This document shows, one piece after another, positions 21,816 to 30,780 of a stretch of 64,000 nucleotides of DNA. Source of the DNA: Poa pratensis (Eukaryota; Streptophyta; Magnoliopsida; Poales; Poaceae); NCBI GenBank assembly GCA_947311845.1, contig CAMZMU010000027.1:26709548-26773547 (forward strand), given 5' to 3'. Position numbers and translations under genes: made by a program. The stretch's first letter is position 1. Every line of letters begins with the position of its first letter. Below the pieces are notes generated by a model, which saw nothing but the letters and a program-made list of their open reading frames with translations, did not search any database and was not told the origin of the DNA.

Positions 21816-24053
21816 CTACAGCTTGTAGCCCAACATCTTAAGTCTCTCCTGGCATTTTCTTACGGTATGATCAGTCTCACCGCAGAAACTGCACTTCCTT
21901 GGTCTCTTCGTAGCAAGATCGAGAGGGTTTTTGTTTGCTATTTCCTGTGGTCTCCCCCTTGTAGTTGAGACTGGTGGGTTCTGCACATGCTGGGTTGATT
22001 GAATGTTGGATCCTGAGGTCTCAGTAGTAGGTACAAATATGTTGCTGCTTGTCCGTCGAATGCTTGAAGGGCCAGCTTTGACGGGTGGCACTGGTGCGGT
22101 AGTAGCGCTGGATGAGGGCATAGTAATGGCTTCCTCTTCAGCTTCTCTTACTTTCTTCTCTTCCCTTTTTCTGATCACATCAAGTTCTTGTTTCATTTGC
22201 TTTAGGTGTGTCCTAATTACTTTTCTCCCATCGGCATACTTGACTCCTACCTTTGCTACTTTCCTGAACTCATCTCTATAAGAAGCCAATTCCATCATAG
22301 CCCTTGCATCTTCTGGCATGCCTTGTTGTGGAGGATTAGCATTGCCATCTGGTTCTCCTAGCATCTCTTCTGCATCCCAGCCCCACCTTTTTAGTATGTA
22401 TGCCTGTGGGATTTCTTTGATTCCAATATGTGTCATCACCTTCATGACATGGCAACACAACATCCCGTCTCGTTCAAATTTGCAGCATTCACATGAGTAA
22501 ACCCCATCTTCCCAGTTTGCAAACACAGTGTAGGTTCTGTACCCGTAGTGTGGAACTGGAGGACCTAGGACTCTTAGTTCAAACCGGTAGCCATTGAGGT
22601 GTACACAGTGGTATGATTCTTTTTCCCTCATTTCTTTCTGAAATCTGTTGAAAATTTTCCTTGTGTATGCTTTCGCCATCTGTACCTCCATAGGGTTGCG
22701 ACACCAGAAATCAGGATCTGTCAAAGCTGTGTCTGCGTCTGCCTTTCGCTCTTCATTCAGAATCTTATCTTGTAGCGACGTGTACTGCTGTGCAAAGTCG
22801 TAGATCGAGTTCTTTGGGCTCGAGTACCGTTTCAGTACTGCATTGAAGCCTTCGCTTCTCGATGTGGTCTGCAGGAAGGGGAAGAAATCGTGCATGAAGT
22901 AGGCTGGAACCCAGCACTTCCTGTGCTCCCAAATTGTGAACAGATCCACGTTGTCACGCACTTGAAACGTTTCTAGCATTGCGTCCCAGTTTTCCTCAAA
23001 TTCTTGCGGTGTCAGGCTGCTGTTCACACAGTCATTGAATGCGTTGAGCAGATCAGGGTTTCTGGCCATGAAAGGGCCAATTCTCTCTGTTAAGTTCTGC
23101 ATCACATGCCATCTACAGTTTCTGTGGACTGCATTGGGGAACGCCTCACTTATAGCTGATCGCATTGCAAAGTCTTGATCAGTGATTATATTTTTTGGGG
23201 CTATACCATGCATTGCCCGTAGAAACGCCTTGAACAGCCACACAAAGGAGTCGCTGAGCTCGCTACGCACAAATGCACAGCCGAACTGCACTGATATGCC
23301 ATGATTGTTTATCCCGATGAATGGAGCACATGGCATTTTATAGCGGTTTGTGAGGTATGTTGTGTCAAAAGATATAATGTCGGAGTATGCTCTGTATGAT
23401 CGACGTGATGGACCGTCAACCCAGTAGATCATCTCCAGCCTGTCCTCTTCATCAAGTTTCATGGCGTAGAAAAAATCCTTGTCTTCAGACCTCAGCCTTT
23501 CAAAGTATGCAATTGTGTCTTGCATGTCATGGTGATGGTGTTCACGGCGAAATGATGCCCTCAGGTTTGCCACATCTTTGGATATGTATGGCACATCTTC
23601 AAGCTTCCCATAAAACTTTGCCATTAGCTGCATCTGTCGGCATGTAGGAATGTTCACGGCGTGCAACATCCTTAGGAACACCTTCTCTTCTGCTGGTATG
23701 TGGCGGTGTGCACGCAAGAATTTTGTAAGCGATGGTTTTATGATCAGGGGGTGGTTATGTTCATCCGAGGAGGATGCAACACGCCACCAGGAGCCTTTTC
23801 TCTTAACATACACATGAGCTTTGCATCCAGTCCTTGGATGTGTGTTTCTTTTCCTCTTCTTCACAGCTGGGTTTGGATCCTGGGCGTCTTCTTTCTGAAC
23901 ATAGGGCTTCCCTGATTTTGTGCACACAAAGTAGACCCTAGCATTCTCACCATCAGCCCCTTTTCTTGACCAATCAATCCTAATACCAAACCCTTTAGTA
24001 AATGCATATGCTCTGTAGTGTTCTTGTGCTGCTTCGAAACTGTCGAATCGCAT
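21816..24053 (-). CDS. FAR1/FHY3-type MULE transposase
   Basis: A 745-residue frame from the first in-frame ATG at 24053. The frame is open upstream to a TGA at 24198-24200. Domains in order: a FAR1 DNA-binding zinc finger (FDSFEAAQEHYRAYAF ... TGCKA ... EHNHP, first ~110 residues); the MULE transposase core with DDE-type positions in ISFDTTYL and IITDQDFA, then HRNCRWHVMQN; the SWIM zinc finger CECCKF ... CCHVMKV; and a C-terminal CCHC knuckle (CSFCGETDHTVRKC). Such proteins bind element ends and cut DNA; domesticated relatives FHY3/FAR1 are light-signalling factors. Its partner gene and the repeat-rich introns argue that this is the element's transposase. The frame has no internal stop. Confidence 0.9.
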   Translation of the reverse strand: MRFDSFEAAQEHYRAYAFTKGFGIRIDWSRKGADGENARVYFVCTKSGKPYVQKEDAQDPNPAVKKRKRNTHPRTGCKAHVYVKRKGSWWRVASSSDEHNHPLIIKPSLTKFLRAHRHIPAEEKVFLRMLHAVNIPTCRQMQLMAKFYGKLEDVPYISKDVANLRASFRREHHHHDMQDTIAYFERLRSEDKDFFYAMKLDEEDRLEMIYWVDGPSRRSYRAYSDIISFDTTYLTNRYKMPCAPFIGINNHGISVQFGCAFVRSELSDSFVWLFKAFLRAMHGIAPKNIITDQDFAMRSAISEAFPNAVHRNCRWHVMQNLTERIGPFMARNPDLLNAFNDCVNSSLTPQEFEENWDAMLETFQVRDNVDLFTIWEHRKCWVPAYFMHDFFPFLQTTSRSEGFNAVLKRYSSPKNSIYDFAQQYTSLQDKILNEERKADADTALTDPDFWCRNPMEVQMAKAYTRKIFNRFQKEMREKESYHCVHLNGYRFELRVLGPPVPHYGYRTYTVFANWEDGVYSCECCKFERDGMLCCHVMKVMTHIGIKEIPQAYILKRWGWDAEEMLGEPDGNANPPQQGMPEDARAMMELASYRDEFRKVAKVGVKYADGRKVIRTHLKQMKQELDVIRKREEKKVREAEEEAITMPSSSATTAPVPPVKAGPSSIRRTSSNIFVPTTETSGSNIQSTQHVQNPPVSTTRGRPQEIANKNPLDLATKRPRKCSFCGETDHTVRKCQERLKMLGYKL

Positions 24054-24240
24054 TTCAGATGTTGGTATTTTTGGTGTGGAGATTGCATCAGCTGTACCAT
24101 CATTCAAACCACCTTCATTTGATGCAGCTGTGTTCTCAGTTGGCTCTCCTATTGTTGCACCTGTAGCATCTTCCTCTCCATCCTTTCTTGCATTTCTTCA
24201 ATGCTTTCTGTACCAGTACGCATTTCAGTAGATGCACCAC

Positions 24241-24920
24241 CTGATATGAAGTTAAAAATCAGCTATAATCTCATCATGGCACAAGTATAATGTTTTAGTG
24301 GGTAACTATAGTGCTATCATTATGGTAACTAATACGAAATAAGATGGGTATTTTTATCATCATAACATTTGCACAAGTCAGAGTTTTAATTGGGGTTGGG
24401 GGGTAACTAAAGTGTTATCTGCCTGGTAACTTTTATGAAATAAGATGGGCAACTTATCATCACAACATGTCATCAAGTTCAGAGTTTTATTTTTGGGGTG
24501 GGGTAAATATAGTGCTATGTGCCTGGTAAGTATTGTATAAGAAAATGGGTAACTAACCATCACAACATGGCACAAGTTCATTGTTAAATTGGGGGTGTGG
24601 TAAGTATAGTGCTATTTTCCTGCTAAGTATTGTATAATAAGATGGGTAATCATCACAACGTGGCATAACACATGGTATGGAGTTAAAAATCAGCTATCTT
24701 CACAACATGGCACAAGTTCAAAGTTTTTAACATGAGGTGGGGGTAACTATAGTGATATCTGCCTGGCAAGTATTGCATAAAGAGTTGGGTAACTAGTCAT
24801 GACAACACGACACAAGTTCAAAGTTTTAGTTGGGTGGACACCTATAGTGTTATGTATCTGGTAACTATTTACCCAATAAGTTGTGTATTTTTTTGCATCA
24901 TGCCATTTTTTTGTGGGGTA
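24241..24920 (+). repeat. Tandem array, about 100-bp unit, six degenerate copies
   Basis: ACAAG or ATCAAG landmarks lie at 24281, 24373, 24472, 24572, 24712 and 24812, mostly 92-100 bp apart with one 140-bp step. Units share GGGTAACTATAGTG..., CCTGGTAA and AAGATGGGTAA. It lies in the presumed first intron of the transposase gene but keeps the same GGGTAA strand as the other array. Confidence 0.8.
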
Positions 24921-24928
24921 ACTATTAC

Positions 24929-25028
24929 CTGCATTTTCAACCTGCACATGACTTTGTGCTTGTGACACATTGTCATCATCATTTTGTTGCTCTCCCTGAT
25001 CTGGTTCCAAATTAAGATCGATATCCAT
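24929..25028 (-). CDS. Probable first exon of the FAR1-type transposase
   Basis: ATG at 25028 gives MDIDLNLEPDQGEQQNDDDN and ends with a GT donor at 24928 (gcag|gtaa). A start containing DLNLEP is usual in FAR1-related proteins. The next exon would begin at 24240 (acceptor AG at 24241-24242), leaving the second tandem array as intron. That exon reads ATG-rich acidic sequence, then needs a one-base shift between about 24165 and 24200 to enter the transposase frame. So the model is either frameshifted or uses another acceptor. A further exon-like stretch (25798-25870, minus, with GT and AG borders) may be 5' UTR or another coding exon. Confidence 0.55.
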
Positions 25029-25049
25029 GCTTGCTCCACCTGTCAATCA

Positions 25050-26570
25050 AACCATGTATTTTATCTGTCAAGCAGCATATCAAAACAAACAATTTTAGAC
25101 ATATACATGCAAGTTTCATCTATATATATTAGACGCTGCCTTTCTAAAAGAAATTCTATGTTCCATATGCAGGAATTTAACAGCAGCTTATTGAAAGGAC
25201 GGAGGCTAGACATGATCGTTGCTTTCAGCATTTATTTTTGAGAGCAGCTTATTTTTCGAAGATCATATGCTACAACTTCACAGCAGCTTATTGGAAGAAC
25301 AGATGCGGAACATAGACACACTGATTTCTTTACAGCAATTAATTCTACACATAGGATAACAGATAAGGAGTTTTCTGTACCACAGGTGTTGCTAGTTTTT
25401 TCGTTTTCTAACCAGTCTATCCCACACATGTTGGTATTTGCATGTCTTTTTCAGAAATTTCATTGATAGCAAACAAGATCAACTATTTTTTTCCAATCTT
25501 TTTGTATGTTTTTCCACTGTACTTTTGCTGTTGTTCATCTACTCACATAAGTACTGCATGGTACTTTTCACAATTTCCAGTCATTCACCATGAAGGGTAA
25601 CTTATACTCTAACTTCTGGATAGTTTGTTCATGCTAAAACCTCAAGATCCTACCTTTTTACACTCAGAATTTTTTGCATCTAGACTTTTCTGTTGCATAT
25701 GAAATCCTATGAAGGAGATAGGGTTCTAGGATGTGGATTACTGCTTTTTGCATATGGAATCACAGCAAGGGAATAGGGTTTTCTAGGAGGTTACCTGATC
25801 TCAGTTTTCTTCACACTTTTCTGGGGTGCAGAACCACCTGTAGCAAGGGAAATCTGCTTTTTTCTTGCTGATACCTGCAGGAAGAACATGATTTGGTGGG
25901 TAAGTTTCTAGGATATAGCTGGATAACTACTGATCTAGTGTAGGGGTTAGGGTTGGGTGCGTGGCTAGCTCTCATGTAGATCTGCTGTCTTGTAGTGTAG
26001 GGGTTGGGGTTGGGTGCATGGCAATTCTATAATCTAGCTGCGTAACTCTTGATCTGGGGTGGGGGAGAGTTGGTACCTGTTGAGCTGGTTGGTTTTTGTG
26101 TTTTTTCTTCTCAGGATCCGAGGCTTGCACAGCCTACTTGAGCTCCCATGGCAATCTAGATGTGTCTTCTGCTGAATCAAGGATGAGGACGACGGAGGAG
26201 GAAGAGGTGGGTAAAGTAGGGGGCTTCTGATCGTTTGGAAAAGTTTTCTGATTGGCCCACATTTTTTGTCGTTTTCCTGGGTTTGTAAGGTTTCGTGGTC
26301 GGTTTGCTGTGTTCGTGGTGGGCTGGCGCCAGGGTGGACGCGCGTGGGACGGGCGGACGCGCCATACAGACGCGCTGGGTTGTGCACGTGCGTCAGGTGG
26401 TGTCCTGTCCCGAAACGTTCTACCAATCGTTATTTCTGTAGAACGGTCGCTACGTAGTCGCGTCCTTAAAATTTGATTTTGGCGCGCTGACCGGGTCAAC
26501 TCGGTGCGTGAACCACGTACGCTACGCGAGACGTCTTATGGCGTCGAAGCTATGTCGGCGACAGCGATTG
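25050..26570 (-). other. Upstream region of the MULE transposase
   Basis: No firm gene. It holds the possible exon at 25798-25870, a duplicated phrase (gtgtaggggttrgggttgggtgc at about 25938 and 25996) and a GC-rich right part (26320-26570) with several ACGCGC/CGTAC words that may form the element's terminal repeat and promoter. Open frames over 26034-26499 look like shadows. Confidence 0.4.
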
Positions 26571-26934
26571 CCCCAGTACTTAGATTTTAGATTTTAAATT
26601 AATCCCAGCTCCAGATGCAAGGCGGTAACACCTCATCGTCATCCAGCGAGCGACAATCGATGGATCGATCCATCCAATACTGCCAACCTCTGAAGCGAAC
26701 TGTGTGCTCGTGTACACGGTTCTGCTACTGGATCATCATGCGCATTGGCCACCAAACAAATCGCCCCGTTCACACCGGGGATGAATAGTGACTACTGGAA
26801 GCTGCGGAGAATTACCGCGGGACCTTCGTTAATCTAGTTAATCCATGAGAATTGCCGGCGCACATTGTTACATTCGCCGCTTCGGGCCGAGAGGCAGGAG
26901 GAAGCTCTAGCTTTTCGTCAGGAAAAACATGGAG
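26571..26934. other. Spacer between the two MULEs
   Basis: Mixed sequence without a sustained frame. It may be the distal promoter of the ERF gene, moved about 1.1 kb upstream by the PMD element. Confidence 0.4.
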
Positions 26935-26943
26935 GCAGGACAG

Positions 26944-27329
26944 GTGAAATTTCACAAATTTAACCTTGGGTCAAACTTTAGCAAAAAATAACCTTTTTCG
27001 AATCTAATTCAAAAACTAACCCTTTTGCTTAGCGCCCTACCGCGGGTCGCTATGATCTACACCATAGCGACCTCCGATCAGTCGCTATAACCCTGCCAGC
27101 GTGGATCGGTGGGGCCCCAGGTGCTCGATCATAGCGACCTAAAATGAGGCGCTATGCCTCCACCATAGCGACCTCCGATCAGTCGCTATCCTTTGCATAT
27201 TTAGACAGAGAGCAGTCCAGCCCGACGGGACCCAAATTTCGCTAAGTTAAAGCATAGCGCCCTGGTGCTCGTCGCTATGGTTAACACCATAGCGCCCTGC
27301 GATCAGTCGCATTAACCAAATTGGGTCAT
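26944..27329 (+). repeat. Left TIR of the PMD MULE
   Basis: Contains several copies of a shorter unit around CATAGCGACCTCCGATCAGTCGCTAT (written here in pieces: catagcgacctcc, gatcagtcgctat), each able to fold back (ATAGCGAC against GTCGCTAT). It pairs with 27688-28074; single-base differences are visible, for example at the A-runs near 26985. Confidence 0.92.
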
Positions 27330-27332
27330 AAG

Positions 27333-27705
27333 AGGGACCGCCTGCGTAGGGCTACTTGGGCGTATGCTTGGGATGTAGTTGAGGAGTACAACGGCGACAC
27401 GGAGAAGGACTACGCGCGGTACACCAACGAGTTCGACGAGCTAACCCCTGAGCAGGTAATATTTGTGACGATATCTTGGACTTGTACTTTCATGTAGCAT
27501 ACTCCTCACCCTAATATTTCGCATTGTATCGTAGGTGACATGGCAGCCATATGGTTGGGGAGAGAAGTTGGGATACAATATGGAGTTTCAATTGAACCCT
27601 ATGTGCATGGCGGAAGAACATCTTTGGTTAATGATGACTCCAATGATGTGCTTGTATGCCGTTGAGTATCACTTGCCGCAACGAGTGATGACCCAATTTG
27701 GTTAA
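27333..27705 (+). pseudogene. Captured plant mobile domain (PMD/MAIN-like) gene fragment
   Basis: Exon 27333-27455 (donor agcag|gtaat), intron to 27534, exon 27535-27705 ending in TAA. The spliced frame runs without a stop. Its second part (VTWQPYGWG ... LNPMC ... LYAVEYHLPQRVMTQFG) matches the plant mobile domain pattern of a WQPY motif, later Pro-x-Cys, and a VE-H-P-RV-QFG end. PMD proteins such as MAIN/MAIL1 act in silencing and genome stability, and the domain is also found in TEs. No ATG starts the fragment inside the element, so it is a partial domain of about 97 residues; expression would need a TIR-borne promoter. Confidence 0.75.
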
Positions 27706-28074
27706 TGCGACTGATCGCAGGGCGCTATGGTGTTAACCATAGCGACGAGCACCAGGACGCTATGCTTTGACTTAGCGAAATTTGGGGCCCGTCGGGCTAG
27801 ACTGCTCTCTGTCTAAATATGCAAAGGATAGCGACTGATCGGAGGTCGCTATGGTGGAGGCATAGCGCCTCATTTTAGGTCGCTATGATCGAGCAACTGG
27901 GGCCCACCGATCCACGCTGGCAGGGTTATAGCGACTGATCGGAGGTCGCTATGGTGTACAGCATAGCGACCCGTGGTAGGGCGCTATGCAAAAGGGTTAG
28001 TTTTTGAATTAGATTCGAAAAAAGGTTATGTTTTGTTGAAGTTTGACCCAAGGGTTAAATTTGTGAAATTTCAC
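27688..28074 (-). repeat. Right TIR of the PMD MULE
   Basis: Inverted copy of 26944-27329. Its inner edge (atgacccaatttgg) overlaps the last codons of the captured gene, so the mirrored TIR also carries a few codons of that gene in antisense. Confidence 0.92.
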
Positions 28075-28192
28075 GCAGGACAGAGGAGGAAGAGAGGGTA
28101 CGCCTCCGTCGTTTGAAACGAACTTTTCAGGGACGGCTATTTCGCCACGTTTTCAGATCGCAAGATTGCTCCGGCTACCGCCCACTAGTGCC

Positions 28193-28199
28193 TATATAT
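28193..28199 (+). promoter_or_regulatory. TATA box of the ERF gene
   Basis: TATATAT about 260 bp before the ATG and 118 bp after the right end of the PMD MULE. The sequence around it has no other good TATA signal on this strand. Confidence 0.6.
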
Positions 28200-28456
28200 C
28201 TGAGGTCGTCCTCTGAAATGTTCGAAGGGGTTGAACGAAAATTTAAAGAGTTGGCTAGGCAGATAGCTCTCCCAACCGAACCCTCACGACGACTCTGCAG
28301 CTCTGCCGTTTGAAAAGCCACTGTTTTCTGCGCGCCTAGCTAGCTAGAGGAGAGTTGCATGCGAGGTGCTTCGAGCTGGCGAACCGACACGGCAGAGGCG
28401 GCGGCCGGACGGTGAGGAGCGGCGGCGAAGACGACGATAGCACCACCGGGGCGGCA

Positions 28457-30780
28457 ATGACAATGGCGGAGCTCATGTCCGGGTACTACCAGGCGCAGGA
28501 GATGTCGACGATGGTGTCGGCGCTGTCGCGGGTCGTGGCGGAGGACGACCCGTGGGCGGCGGCGGCGCCTAGCTCTGGCGGCGGGGCGGATCAGGGGTGG
28601 AGCGTGGAGGAGCAGCTAGCAATGCGCGGCGGAGGAGGAGGCTACGTCCACGAGCTCGGGAGCTTTCCCGGCGCGCCATCCTCAGAGTTCGCAGGTAAAC
28701 AGTCAGCGCACGCATGCTTTGCTTACAGAACAGAGCTTTTGCCCCGCATTTGATCTTTGAAATCTCCACCGAGCATTTTTGCATGCTTTGCTTCTTTTCT
28801 TTTTGCCGGTTTGTATTCTTGCATGTTACTCCATCCCGAAACGTGGCATTTCTTGATATTTTAAGGTACGCTAATCATGCGATAGGTCATGCGTAGGTGT
28901 AGTGGTACACCTAATAAACATGTGCAAATAAAGAGGCACGAAGGGAACTAAATCTTCTCTCAAAAAACTAATCTTTGCACTGGTATAGTGTACATCATTG
29001 GGATCTCACATCATTGGGTCTTACCTTAAGCAAGAAGACAATCGATGGGATTTGAAAGCTTACGCCTCTTGTTCTGATAAAGTCATCTAGAACAGCTTCT
29101 GAATGCATGCCTTGGCATTTATCCTCTCTTTTTTTGTTTTGCGAATGAGCATTTATCTTTATGTTCTGTTTTCTCCCTAAGGAGACATGGTCTCATGGAC
29201 ACGTGCTAGGTTTTCGTCAGCCTATCCTAGGCACAAAGTGCGTTAAGAAAAGAGTTCTAGATGGAAAAAAAAACTAGTCGTGGGCATGATGCAAGAGCAA
29301 GGTAGCATAACAAACCGGTCGTACGATCGCATGGCATGTAGCTCAAAATCGAAACGTTGGACGGAACCGAAGCCCATGAATTTGTCATAGCTGACATAAG
29401 GAAATGAAACAAACCCTTATCTGTTCTCTCCTGGCTCACACTACCTGCGGCTAGGCACAGTTGTAAGCCATATAGAAAACTTTGACCTGAATTCACTGCA
29501 CCTTCTGCATCGCAACAAGGATACAGCTAAGGAAAATGCATTTTCGTCTGAACCAAAGTGTCATAAAGGATATATACTTGGGAAATCTTGTATTTATTTG
29601 TTTCCTAGAAAAGACTAGGATTTAGTATTTTCTCGTGTTCTTCCTCTTTAGTGACGAAAAGCTGTTCGGATCCTGAGCTGGTTCTTATCACTGTGCCTTT
29701 TGTTTTTTATCGCTTTATTTATTACCTTTGCTGGAATAGATCTTTTTCTACCGCTTTCCAGTTCATTCTAAAAATAACACCACCTCGGTGACAGGTGTGG
29801 ACGCGTTTTATTTAACACTTTGCAAAACCGCATTCCGTTCACATACGATACATGCATGTGTGTAGAGTCAGTGCACAACTTGGGCTTGCGCAGCTCATTG
29901 CCTTTGCTTCTGCCTTTTGCGTCCTCGTGTCGTAACCGTGTATATATATGCGTGTCCGTGCGTGCGCAGGATCGGATCACAGCTCCGACACCCAGAGCGC
30001 GAGCGCGGCGACCATGGGCGACCACAACCCCAACTCACCGGCGTCCAACGCGGAGGCGTCCGAGGCGCCGCGGCGACGGTACCGCGGGGTGCGGCAGCGG
30101 CCGTGGGGCAAGTGGGCGGCGGAGATCCGGGACCCGCACAAGGCGGCGCGCGTCTGGCTCGGCACCTTCGAGACGGCCGAGGCCGCCGCGCGCGCCTACG
30201 ACGACGCCGCGCTGCGCTTCCGCGGCAGCCGCGCCAAGCTCAACTTCCCGAGGACGCGCGCCTCCACCCGGCCACCGCCGCCACCGCTGCGCCGGCCCAT
30301 ACGCCGGTCGCGGCGGCTTCGAGCTCTCAGGCCATGTACGGCGCCGGTGCAACCCAGGTGTCGGACTACCTGCGCTACCAGATGCTCCTGCAGGGGAGCA
30401 GGGGTGCCGCCGCCAACAACCAAGGCACCCTTCTCCCGTTCTACGGCAGTGGTGGCGGCGTCGGCTCTATGAGCAACTCTTATAGCGGCGGAGGCGGCGG
30501 TGTCATGAGCAGCTCGTATGGCGGCGCCGGCGGCACGAGCGGTTTCTTGGGCTCCTACTACTCCTTCCCGCCCTCCTCTGTTTCGGTCGCCCACGTCCCA
30601 TCCTCCTCCTCTGCTTCCTCTGCTCCTGGTCACTACTACGACTCGCAGCAGCAGCAGAGCGACGCGGCGGCGGAGTGGAACTGGGAGAGCGCGCTGGCCT
30701 CCTACCAGGGCACGACGACGGCGGCGGCATCCTGGTCCGACTCAACCCAGCATCATTATCAGCCGCCGCACACGCAATAG
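28457..30780 (+). CDS. AP2/ERF transcription factor, group X (ABR1-like), frameshifted after the AP2 domain
   Basis: Exon 1 28457-28694 (ATG in [15 protein letters not shown] context; donor gcag|gtaaac) and exon 2 from 29970 (acceptor cgcag); the phases match. Exon 1 encodes an N-terminus ([15 protein letters not shown] ...) I associate with ABR1/RAP2.6-like group X ERFs. Exon 2 encodes a complete AP2 domain at about 30075-30249: [19 protein letters not shown], then the RAYD-type half ending AKLNFP. These bind GCC-box DNA in stress and ethylene/ABA responses. Right after FP the frame shifts by one base (near 30250): as written it ends at 30472 in an Arg/Pro-rich tail, whereas the neighbouring frame keeps a Ser/Gly/Tyr-rich activation-type tail to the TAG at 30778-30780. 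A single missing G explains it. The deletion may be real or a sequence error. Confidence 0.85.
28695..29969 (+). other. Intron of the ERF gene (1,275 bp)
   Basis: GT at 28695, AG at 29968-29969, with a TATATATATG run just before the acceptor. No nested gene or clear TE seen. A long intron at this point, between the N-terminal module and the AP2 exon, is usual in group X ERF genes. Confidence 0.7.

Larger units (their letters stand above)
10900..26570. mobile_element. Large Mutator-like element with a Ulp1 protease and a FAR1-type transposase (left end outside the window)
   Basis: The two convergent genes, a FAR1/FHY3-MULE transposase (-) and a C48 cysteine protease (+), mark this as a MULE of the transposase-plus-ULP type known from plants. 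It is interrupted by the Copia LTR at 10899 and by the LTR element at 11509-18493. Removing the latter, using its TGGGG duplication, restores a continuous intron. The left terminus lies outside the window. The right terminus is a guess: GC-rich sequence near 26490-26570 (for example CGCTACGCGAGACGTC) may be the terminal inverted repeat, but its partner is not visible. Confidence 0.65.
26944..28074. mobile_element. Small MULE with 386-bp terminal inverted repeats carrying a plant-mobile-domain fragment
   Basis: A 1,131-bp element flanked by a 9-bp target duplication GCAGGACAG (26935-26943, 28075-28083), the Mutator hallmark. Left TIR 26944-27329 and right TIR 27688-28074 are near-perfect inverted copies. 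The outermost 12 bp, GTGAAATTTCAC, is itself a palindrome. The centre has no transposase but a spliced fragment of a plant mobile domain gene, so it is a Pack-MULE-like non-autonomous element. It ends about 118 bp upstream of the ERF TATA box. Confidence 0.93.

Noticed and set aside
26490..26570. Definite right terminal repeat of the large MULE
   Set aside because: The GC-rich composition is suggestive but the matching left end is outside the window and no target duplication can be tested.
29820..30633. Arg/Pro/Ala-rich frames overlapping the ERF exon on both strands
   Set aside because: Shadows caused by high GC content; only one frame contains the AP2 domain.
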